Below, piece after piece: positions 1 to 5,294 of a stretch of 6,080 bases of DNA (its first letter is position 1; the number at the start of each line of letters is the position of its first letter). The stretch comes from Clostridia bacterium (GTDB taxonomy: Bacteria; Bacillota; Clostridia; Oscillospirales; Butyricicoccaceae), in NCBI GenBank assembly GCA_900763355.1, contig CAAFJY010000048.1, positions 1-6,080 of the forward strand. The letters are read 5' to 3'. A model generated the notes under the pieces. The model searched no databases. It worked only from the letters and a program-made list of their open reading frames with translations, and was not told where the DNA came from. A program made the translations under genes and the position numbers.

Positions 1-61
1 AGTGCGGCGTTCGACGCAGGGAGCCCCTGTGCGGGGCGACCGGAGTCTATGAAATGAACGG

Positions 62-145
62 GGTCCCCGCAAAATCGCAGATTTTGTGGGGCAAATGCAC
101 CGGAATTCCGCCAAAGATGTGGATTTGGTGGGGCCAAAGCACAGG
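62..145. repeat. Two tandem 42-bp palindromic units
   Basis: Bases 62-103 and 104-145 align at an offset of exactly 42 with 28 of 42 positions identical; the right part (80-103 against 122-145) matches at 20 of 24. Each unit folds. In the first, 65-76 pairs with 80-91, a 12-bp stem with one G-U pair and a GCA loop. In the second, 108-115 pairs with 124-131, an 8-bp stem with one G-U pair and an 8-base loop. The 10-bp palindrome CGGAATTCCG (101-110) sits at the junction, and a smaller hairpin, GCCCC-loop-GGGGC, lies at 23-37. No run of T follows any of these stems, so they do not look like intrinsic terminators. Their compact palindromic form resembles dispersed intergenic repeats (REP/MITE-like), but copy number elsewhere cannot be seen from this window. 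Confidence 0.6.
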
Positions 146-171
146 ATTTACGATTTGTTTACGGAAAAGAC

Positions 172-200
172 TTGCTTGCATCATGGTTTTAGGGTAAAGT
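172..200 (+). promoter_or_regulatory. Possible promoter of the three-gene operon
   Basis: TTGCTT (172-177) and TAAAGT (195-200) are separated by 17 bases, giving 3 of 6 and 4 of 6 matches to the sigma-A consensus. The site lies in the most AT-rich stretch before the zinc-ribbon gene and would start RNA near 207, just ahead of the 216-241 hairpin. Upstream, TTTACG occurs twice (147-152 and 158-163), 11 bp apart, which could be a pair of regulator half-sites. Position and spacing are good but the consensus match is weak. Confidence 0.35.
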
Positions 201-215
201 GAAGCTGTTGTTCTT

Positions 216-241
216 CTGCCGGCGCTGAAAAGCGGCGGCAG
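216..241 (+). promoter_or_regulatory. Leader hairpin with GAAA tetraloop
   Basis: Bases 216-226 pair with 231-241: ten Watson-Crick pairs with one internal G-G mismatch (222/235), closed by a GAAA loop at 227-230. GNRA loops are known to be unusually stable. With the proposed start site near 207, the hairpin would sit almost at the 5' end of the operon mRNA, where such structures often slow decay. The sequence after it (TGCTTTACTTT) is too poor in T for a convincing terminator. It buries the in-frame GTG at 241, which argues for the ATG at 274 as the real start of the next gene. Confidence 0.5.
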
Positions 242-273
242 TGCTTTACTTTGGATGGAGGCGCGGTTTCGTT

Positions 274-678
274 ATGAGAGAATGGATGCAGAGAGCGATG
301 GCTGGGCGCTATGGCGTGGATCAGCTCAACCGGTTCCTCACCATATTTGCCATGGTGATGCTCATCCTGTCCATGTTTTTTAAGAGCGCACTCAGCCTGG
401 TGTTCTGGCTGCTGGCCATCGTCAGCCTGGTGTGGAGCTATGCCCGGATGTTTTCCCGGAAGATCCCCAAGCGCCAGGCCGAAAACAACGCCTACCTCAC
501 CCTCCGCTACCAGATCACCCGGAAAAGCACGGCCCGCCGCCAGCGGGCCGCCCAGAAGCGCTATTACCGCTTTTATAAATGCCCTCGCTGCGGCGTCACC
601 ACCCGTGTTCCCAAGGGGAAGGGCAAGATCCGCATCACCTGCCCCCGCTGCGGCGAGAGCTTTGTCCGCAAGAGCTGA
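274..678 (+). CDS. Two-helix membrane protein with C-terminal zinc ribbon
   Basis: A 134-residue protein of unknown function, first in an operon with DUF5685 and J-domain genes. Two hydrophobic segments (about 21-36 and 39-56) form a hairpin in the membrane. A strongly basic linker follows (about 58-100, rich in R and K), then a zinc ribbon with two CPRCG knuckles: C103/C106 and C123/C126, separated by a basic loop. By the positive-inside rule both ends should be cytoplasmic, so the ribbon faces the cytosol, where it could bind nucleic acid or a protein partner; no enzyme motif is visible. The ATG at 274 is preferred because GGAGG lies at 257-261, 12 bases upstream. An in-frame GTG at 241 is buried in a hairpin, and ATGs at 286 and 298 have poorer ribosome sites. 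The stop is three bases from the next ATG, so the two genes are probably translationally coupled. Confidence 0.85.
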   Translation: MREWMQRAMAGRYGVDQLNRFLTIFAMVMLILSMFFKSALSLVFWLLAIVSLVWSYARMFSRKIPKRQAENNAYLTLRYQITRKSTARRQRAAQKRYYRFYKCPRCGVTTRVPKGKGKIRITCPRCGESFVRKS

Positions 679-681
679 GCC

Positions 682-1533
682 ATGTTCGGCTATGTGGTGG
701 CCCGGAAAGAGGGCCTGAACGAGGAGGAATACGCCCGCTACCGGGCTCTCTACTGCGGCCTGTGCCGGGATCTGGGGGAGCGCTGCGGGCAGCTGGCCCG
801 CCTGTGCGTCAACTATGATATGGTGTTCCTCATCCTGGTGCTGTCCTCCCTCTACGAGCCGGAGGAGACCGCCGGGAGCGCCCGGTGCGCCGCCCATCCC
901 GCCCGGGCCCGGGACTTTGTCCGCAGCGAGGTGACGGCCTATGCCGCCGACATGAACGTGGCCCTCATGTACCACAAGCTCCGGGACGACTGGGAGGACG
1001 AGGGCGACCCCTTCCGCCGGGGGAGCGCCGCCTTGCTGAAAAAGCCCTATGACCAGGTGCGACTGCGCTGGCCCCGCCAGTGCCGGGAGATCGAGGAGGC
1101 CCTGGAAGAGCTCCACGCTCTGGAGCAGGCCCGGGATCCGGTGCCCGACCGGGCGGCCGCCTGCTCCGGGAAGATGATGGCCGCCGCCTTTCACTGGAAG
1201 GACGACCGCTGGACCCCGGTGGTCCGGGATATGGCCTTTGCCCTGGGGGAGCTGGTCTATCTGGAGGACGCCTGCGTCGATTTGAAAAAGGACGGGAAGA
1301 AAAACCGCTACAACCCCCTCCTGGCTCTCTGGGGCGGGGAGCGCCCGCTGGAAAGCTATGAGCCCATGCTCCTCATGCTGGCGGGGCAGTGCGCCCAGGC
1401 TCTGGACAGGCTCCCGCTGGTGCAGGACGCGGGCATTTTGCGGGAGATCGTCTATTCCGGGGTGTGGAGCCGGTATCATCAGGCCCGGGCGCGGGAAGAG
1501 CAGAAGAAAAATAAGGCGGGGGAGAGGAACTGA
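682..1533 (+). CDS. DUF5685 family protein
   Basis: A 283-residue, apparently soluble and mostly helical protein. The start (MFGYV, then ARYRALYCGLC) is typical of the DUF5685 family as I recall it; no function is established. Visible motifs are C25-x-x-C28 and C69-x-x-H72, a possible metal site; D102-D-W-E-D106, a DDxxD motif; and D196/D200/D204 followed by R209-Y-N-P212. Two aspartate-rich helices about 90 residues apart resemble the diphosphate-binding motifs of class I isoprenoid synthases such as squalene and phytoene synthases. This is inference, not an annotation. The ATG at 682 has no strong ribosome site but lies three bases after the previous stop, which fits translational coupling. 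The last residues (about 267-283) are charged and probably disordered. The J-domain gene follows after 30 bases, so a shared task with that chaperone adaptor is likely. Confidence 0.88.
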   Translation: MFGYVVARKEGLNEEEYARYRALYCGLCRDLGERCGQLARLCVNYDMVFLILVLSSLYEPEETAGSARCAAHPARARDFVRSEVTAYAADMNVALMYHKLRDDWEDEGDPFRRGSAALLKKPYDQVRLRWPRQCREIEEALEELHALEQARDPVPDRAAACSGKMMAAAFHWKDDRWTPVVRDMAFALGELVYLEDACVDLKKDGKKNRYNPLLALWGGERPLESYEPMLLMLAGQCAQALDRLPLVQDAGILREIVYSGVWSRYHQARAREEQKKNKAGERN

Positions 1534-1540
1534 CGTTTTG

Positions 1541-1559
1541 CCCTCCGTAGGAAGGAGGG
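1541..1559 (+). promoter_or_regulatory. Hairpin that hides the ribosome site of the J-domain gene
   Basis: CCCTCC (1541-1546) is perfectly complementary to GGAGGG (1554-1559), with a 7-base loop. The right arm is the core of the AAGGAGG ribosome site (1552-1558) of the gene starting at 1564. A folded hairpin would block initiation. The DUF5685 stop codon is at 1531-1533, so a ribosome ending there would cover or melt the left arm. This predicts translational coupling, and possibly temperature-dependent release. The pairing is seen directly; its function is inferred. Confidence 0.5.
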
Positions 1560-1563
1560 TCCC

Positions 1564-2280
1564 ATGAAGGACCCCTATGAGGTCCTGGGCGTGCCCCGGG
1601 ACGCCAGCGACGAGGAGATCAAAAAAGCCTATCGCCGCCTGGCCAAGCAATACCATCCCGATGTCAACCCCGGCAACAGGCAGGCCGAGGAAAAAATGAA
1701 GGAGATCAACGCTGCCTACGACGCCATCAAGGATGCCTCCGCCCGGCAGAGCTATGCCGCCGGGGGCAGCACCGGCAGCGCCGGGACCGGCGGCTATGGC
1801 GGAGCCTATGGCCCCTATGGCAGCCCCTTTGGGGACGGCTATGGCGGGCAGCAGGGGCAGTGGCGGACCTATACCTGGGATCCTTTTACGGGCTTTCACA
1901 GCTATGGCGAGCAGAGCGAGCCCCAGGAGAGCCCGGAAATGCGGGCGGCGCGCAATTATATCGCCGCCCGGCATTATCAGGAGGCCCTCCACGTCCTCTC
2001 CGGCATCAACCCCCGGGACGCCCGGTGGTACTATTACAGCGCCATCGCCAACGCGGGCCTGGGCAGCCGGGTGACGGCCCTGGAGCACGTCCGGGAGGCC
2101 TGCCGTCTCGACCCGGGCAACGCCGAGTATGAGACCTATCTCAGCGAGCTCCAGCGGGGCGGACAGACCTATCGCCAGGCGGGGGGATATGCCCAGAGCG
2201 GCGACGCCGGGAGCTGGTGTCTCCGGTTGTGCATGGCGAACCTTTTGTGTAATCTCTGCTGCAGGGGCTGCTGGTGCTGA
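1564..2280 (+). CDS. J-domain protein with TPR-like region and cysteine-rich tail
   Basis: A 238-residue DnaJ-type co-chaperone, not a full DnaJ. Residues 1-65 form a J domain with HPD at 31-33, the motif by which J proteins stimulate the ATPase of DnaK (Hsp70). A flexible Gly/Tyr-rich linker follows (about 66-95). Residues about 125-195 look like two TPR-type helical repeats (ARNYIAARHYQEAL, then LDPGNAEYETYL), likely for protein binding. The tail holds seven cysteines in 20 residues (219, 223, 229, 232, 233, 236, 238) mixed with Leu and Trp. The spaced CxxCxGxGxG repeats of the canonical DnaJ zinc domain and the substrate-binding barrels are absent, so this is a specialised adaptor. The ATG at 1564 has AAGGAGG at 1552-1558 with a 5-base gap. 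The gene is last in its operon and its 3' end forms the terminator. Client proteins are unknown; products of the two upstream genes are natural candidates. Confidence 0.93.
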   Translation: MKDPYEVLGVPRDASDEEIKKAYRRLAKQYHPDVNPGNRQAEEKMKEINAAYDAIKDASARQSYAAGGSTGSAGTGGYGGAYGPYGSPFGDGYGGQQGQWRTYTWDPFTGFHSYGEQSEPQESPEMRAARNYIAARHYQEALHVLSGINPRDARWYYYSAIANAGLGSRVTALEHVREACRLDPGNAEYETYLSELQRGGQTYRQAGGYAQSGDAGSWCLRLCMANLLCNLCCRGCWC

Positions 2281-2297
2281 GCATCGGCAGCTTTTTT
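2267..2297 (+). terminator. Intrinsic terminator overlapping the end of the J-domain gene
   Basis: Bases 2267-2277 pair with 2281-2291, an 11-bp stem with two G-U pairs. The three-base loop (2278-2280) is the TGA stop codon itself, and six T follow directly (2292-2297). Stem strength and the adjoining T run make this a standard Rho-independent terminator. It uses the last four codons of the gene as its left arm and marks the end of the three-gene operon. Confidence 0.88.
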
Positions 2298-2352
2298 GCG
2301 CGTTTTCCCAGGAATTTGCCGCTTTTTCCGGGAAAATGGGGAAATACCCCCC

Positions 2353-2381
2353 TTGCATTGGGGAAAAAAGTATGGTATGCT
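2353..2381 (+). promoter_or_regulatory. Extended -10 promoter of the CorC-family gene
   Basis: TTGCAT (2353-2358) and TATGCT (2376-2381) are 17 bases apart, and TGG directly before the -10 supplies an extended -10 (TGnTATGCT). RNA would start near 2388, giving a leader of about 59 bases. TGGGGAAA occurs at 2337-2344 and again at 2359-2366, one copy just upstream of the -35 and one directly after it, spaced 22 bp or two helical turns apart, which could be an operator. The site lies just after the terminator of the preceding operon, as expected for a new transcription unit. Confidence 0.6.
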
Positions 2382-2393
2382 CTCCAATATTAG

Positions 2394-2423
2394 CGGCGAA
2401 AAGTCTCGCCGAATACATTTTTT
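2394..2423 (+). promoter_or_regulatory. Leader hairpin followed by a T run, upstream of the CorC-family gene
   Basis: CGGCGA (2394-2399) pairs with TCGCCG (2406-2411), a perfect 6-bp stem with a 6-base loop. AATACA follows and then six T (2418-2423). It lies at the very start of the predicted transcript. The 6-base gap between stem and T run makes it a weak terminator at best; it may be a leader stabiliser or a weak attenuator. Confidence 0.4.
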
Positions 2424-2446
2424 GATTTTCTAAAGGGGGAATCGTT

Positions 2447-3778
2447 TTGTCTGACCCAGTTGGACGATGGATCTTGTTGGAACTCTTATTTGTGTTCCTG
2501 GCCGTGTTTTGTGCGCTCTCCAGCTATGCCATCCGCGAATGCAGCGAGAGCAAGGTGAAAAAGGCGGCTGAGGACGGTGATAAAAAGGCGGCCAAGCTGC
2601 TGCCGCTTGTTCAGGAGCCGGATGACTTCTGCGCCGCCATGCATGTGGGCGCAGTGGGATTCGGTTTTTTTGCGGTTTTTAACCCGCTGACCAACGGGCT
2701 GGCCCGGCATCTGGGGGAGCTTCTGCCCCAGGGTGCGCCGCGGAACCTGGAGCAAGCCATTCTCTGGGTGGTACTTTTGCTTCTGGGGATCGCCCTGTGT
2801 GATTTTGCCCCGGAGCGCTATGCTTGGTATCGCCCGGAAAAGGCCGCAAGAGGGGTGCTCCCCCTGGCCCGGCTGCTGGAAAAGCTCCTGCGCCCGGTGA
2901 CGAAGCTCCTTTTGGGGCTGTCCAGCCTGGCATTGCGCCTCTTCGGCGTCAACACCAAGGCCGAGCTGGAGGATGTCAGCGAGGATGAGATCCGTCTTAT
3001 GGTGGATGCCGGGGAAGAGAGCGGCGCCATCCAGTCGGAGGAAAAGGAGATGATCGAAAACATCTTCGCCTTCGACGACCTGACGGTGGAGGAGATCATG
3101 GTCCACCGCACCGACATGACGGTCCTCTGGCTGGACGACAGCCCGGAGGAGATCGTCCGGACCATCCGGGAGAGCGGCCTGTCCCGTTTCCCCGTCTGCG
3201 GGGAGGATGTGGACGATATCCTGGGCATTTTGTCCACCCGGGACTATCTTCTCGCCCGGTCCGCCGGGGGAGACGTGCAGATCCGCGGCATTCTCCGTCC
3301 AGCGCACTTTGTTCCGGAGTCGGCCAAGGCCGACGTCCTGTTCCGGGAGCTCCAGCAGAAGAAGGTCCACATGGCCATCGTGGTGGACGAATACGGCGGG
3401 ACCTCCGGTCTCGTCACCATGGAGGATCTGCTGGAACAGCTGGTAGGGGAGATCTATGACGAGTTTGACGCCGAGGAGGAGAAGGAGATCACCCCTCTTC
3501 CCGACGGATCCTGGCGGATCGCGGGGCAGACGCCCCTGAAGGATGTAGCCGAGGCTCTGGACATGGACTTCCCGGAGGAGGACGTGGACGAATACGAGAC
3601 CCTGGGCGGGCTGGTGTTCGGCCAGCTGGCCGTCATTCCGGCGGACGGGAGCCGGCCCCGGGTCCAGACGCTGGGTCTGGACATCCAGGCCGAGCCCATC
3701 GCCGAACACCGGGTGGAGTGGGCGCAGGTGCGGAAGCTCCCCCAGGAGCCCCCTCCCCAAAAGGGAGACAAAGAATAA
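2447..3778 (+). CDS. CorC/CNNM (hemolysin C) family membrane protein with CBS pair
   Basis: A 443-residue protein with the full architecture of the CNNM/CorC family, whose members are linked to Mg2+ export or homeostasis. The N-terminal membrane domain (DUF21/CNNM) has helices near 8-28, 62-85, 103-120 and 137-167. Two CBS domains follow (about 217-270 and 283-338, with GLVTMEDLLEQLVGEI at 321-336), which in relatives bind ATP. The C-terminal CorC_HlyC transporter-associated domain spans about 348-430, and the end is a Pro/Lys tail. The start is TTG at 2447, read as Met, with AAAGGGGGA at 2432-2440 six bases upstream; no ATG fits better. The membrane domain is divergent: the usual GE(I/L)VPK motif reads C118-D-F-A-P-E123, and the usual S-E pair of the first helix reads S25-S26. 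The CBS and C-terminal domains look normal. A strong terminator follows the gene. Confidence 0.92.
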   Translation: MSDPVGRWILLELLFVFLAVFCALSSYAIRECSESKVKKAAEDGDKKAAKLLPLVQEPDDFCAAMHVGAVGFGFFAVFNPLTNGLARHLGELLPQGAPRNLEQAILWVVLLLLGIALCDFAPERYAWYRPEKAARGVLPLARLLEKLLRPVTKLLLGLSSLALRLFGVNTKAELEDVSEDEIRLMVDAGEESGAIQSEEKEMIENIFAFDDLTVEEIMVHRTDMTVLWLDDSPEEIVRTIRESGLSRFPVCGEDVDDILGILSTRDYLLARSAGGDVQIRGILRPAHFVPESAKADVLFRELQQKKVHMAIVVDEYGGTSGLVTMEDLLEQLVGEIYDEFDAEEEKEITPLPDGSWRIAGQTPLKDVAEALDMDFPEEDVDEYETLGGLVFGQLAVIPADGSRPRVQTLGLDIQAEPIAEHRVEWAQVRKLPQEPPPQKGDKE

Positions 3779-3808
3779 AATGCCCCGCCCCGGGGGCGAA
3801 GCCGGAGC

Positions 3809-3846
3809 CCGCTTTTCGGCAGACCCGCCGGGAAGCGGTATTTTTT
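3809..3846 (+). terminator. Intrinsic terminator, possibly an attenuator for the MATE gene
   Basis: Bases 3809-3820 pair with 3827-3838, a 12-bp stem with two G-U pairs and a 6-base loop (AGACCC). TA and six T follow (3841-3846). It closes the CorC-family transcription unit. The MATE ribosome site begins at 3850 and its ATG at 3866, leaving no room for a promoter in between. An alternative pairing of 3801-3806 with 3815-3820 would break the terminator stem, as an antiterminator does. Confidence 0.82.
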
Positions 3847-3865
3847 CCGAAGGAGGACGCATTTT

Positions 3866-5263
3866 ATGGCGAGTAAAGCCAATATGGACATGACCCACGG
3901 CCCGCTGCTGGGGAAGATCATCCGCTTCTCAGTTCCCCTGATGCTTTCCGGGATGCTCCAGCTGCTGTACAACGCCGCCGACGTCATCGTGGTGGGCAAG
4001 TTTGCGGGGGCCACCTCCCTGGCGGCGGTGGGCTCCACGGGTGCGCTGGTCAATCTGCTCATCAATCTCTTCATGGGGGTTTCGGTGGGCTGCAACGTTT
4101 TGGTGGCCCGGTTCTATGGGGCCCGCAACGATCGGGCGGTGAGCGAGACCGTCCACTGCGCTGTGGGTGCCAGTGCCATCATCGGTCTTCTGGCCGGGGC
4201 GGTGGGGCTGATCTTTTCCACGCCGCTTTTGCGGCTCATGGGCTCGCCGGAGGATGTGCTCCCCCTGGCATCTCTGTATCTCAAGATCTATTTCTGCGGG
4301 ATGCCCTTTAACATCGCCTACAACTTCGGCGCGGCCATCCTCCGGGCGGTGGGGGAGACCAAGCGGCCCCTGTATATCCTCTCGGCGGCGGGCATCGTCA
4401 ATGTGGCCCTCAATCTGGTGACGGTCATCGTGTTCCACATGGGCGTGGCTGGTGTGGCCCTGGCCACCATCACCTCCCAGCTCATCTCCGCCGTGCTGGT
4501 GGTCCGCTGCCTGACCCGGCGGGAGGATTCCTGCCGCCTGGTTCTCCGCGAGATCCGCATCTACAAGGACAAGCTGTGGGAGATGATCCGCATCGGGCTC
4601 CCCGCGGGGATCCAGGGGAGCTTGTTTTCCCTGTCCAACGTGATCATCCAGTCTTCGGTCAACTCCTTTGGCTCCACGGTGGTGGCGGGCAACTCGGCGG
4701 CTTCCAACATCGAGGGCTTTGTCTACACGGCCATGAACGCCGTCTCCCAGGCCTCCATCACCTTTGTCAGCCAGAACCTGGGGGCCGGGAAGCCCAGCCG
4801 CATCCACCGGGTGCTGTGGATCTGCATGGGCGTGGTCAGCGTGGTGGGCCTGGCCCTGGGCAGCGCCGCCTATTACGGCGGGCACGCCCTTCTGGGCATC
4901 TATGCTTCCGATTCCGAGGGCCTCAAGGAACAGATCATCGCCGTGGGTCTCATCCGGCTCTATTATCTCTGCCGCATCTATTTCCCCTGCGGGTGGATGG
5001 AGGTGGCCTGCGGCGCGCTGCGGGGCCTGGGCTATTCCTGGATCCCCACCACCGTGTCCCTGCTGGGGTCCTGCGCACTCCGCGTGGTGTGGATCCGGAC
5101 GGTCTTTGCCGCACAGCACACCCTGGAGAGCGTGTATATCTCCTATCCCATCTCCTGGTGCGTCACCTTCGCGGTGCACATGATCTTCTTCTACCTCATG
5201 TTCCGCCGGGTGAAAAAGAAGCTCCCGGAGGACCGGGAGGAGACCGCCCCCGCCGCAGCGTGA
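3866..5263 (+). CDS. MATE family multidrug/toxin efflux transporter
   Basis: A 465-residue inner-membrane transporter of the MATE family (NorM/MepA/DinF-like), which exports cationic or aromatic compounds in exchange for Na+ or H+. Twelve helices are expected in two halves. The first MatE repeat spans about 18-178, with the typical opening PLMLSGMLQLLYNAADVIVV near residue 24 and GCNVLVARFYGA at 75-86. The second spans about 243-404, with GLPAGIQGSLFSLSNVIIQS at 244-263 and SQNLGAGKP at 302-310. The length matches the family (about 440-480) and I see no break or lost segment. The C-terminal tail is charged. The ATG at 3866 has AAGGAGG at 3850-3856 with a 9-base gap. The substrate cannot be read from the sequence. 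The terminator just upstream suggests that expression depends on read-through. The rarD-like gene follows after 31 bases and is probably co-transcribed. Confidence 0.95.
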   Translation: MASKANMDMTHGPLLGKIIRFSVPLMLSGMLQLLYNAADVIVVGKFAGATSLAAVGSTGALVNLLINLFMGVSVGCNVLVARFYGARNDRAVSETVHCAVGASAIIGLLAGAVGLIFSTPLLRLMGSPEDVLPLASLYLKIYFCGMPFNIAYNFGAAILRAVGETKRPLYILSAAGIVNVALNLVTVIVFHMGVAGVALATITSQLISAVLVVRCLTRREDSCRLVLREIRIYKDKLWEMIRIGLPAGIQGSLFSLSNVIIQSSVNSFGSTVVAGNSAASNIEGFVYTAMNAVSQASITFVSQNLGAGKPSRIHRVLWICMGVVSVVGLALGSAAYYGGHALLGIYASDSEGLKEQIIAVGLIRLYYLCRIYFPCGWMEVACGALRGLGYSWIPTTVSLLGSCALRVVWIRTVFAAQHTLESVYISYPISWCVTFAVHMIFFYLMFRRVKKKLPEDREETAPAAA

Positions 5264-5294
5264 CGGGGAAAATTCACTTGGGGAGGATGGCATC

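Noticed and set aside
65..91. The first repeat hairpin as an intrinsic terminator
   Set aside because: A strong stem, but no T run follows on either strand.
3..197. Open frame from the left edge ending in TAA at 195-197
   Set aside because: It runs through the hairpin repeats, has no recognisable family, and its composition (many Trp, Gly and Lys) tracks the repeat. It is more likely chance than the end of an upstream gene, though a truncated gene cannot be fully excluded.
241..273. GTG at 241 as the start of the zinc-ribbon gene
   Set aside because: No ribosome site precedes it and it is buried in the 216-241 hairpin; ATG 274 has GGAGG upstream.
181..2418. A 745-codon open frame on the - strand covering the whole three-gene operon
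   Set aside because: It is exactly antisense to three genes with recognisable families. Its translation is low-complexity (rich in G, A, P, L, H) with no domain, as expected from GC-rich third codon positions.
3786..3798. CGCC/GGCG hairpin just after the CorC-family gene as a terminator
   Set aside because: The stem is only four pairs with a 5-base loop and no T run; the hairpin at 3809-3838 is far better.
3759..3800. TAAAAT (3776-3781) as a -10 for the MATE gene
   Set aside because: No acceptable -35 lies 16-18 bases upstream, and it overlaps the CorC-family stop codon in a GC-rich context.
2486..3898. A 470-codon open frame on the - strand
   Set aside because: Antisense to the CorC-family gene, no family resemblance, no ribosome site, and it crosses the terminator at 3809-3846.
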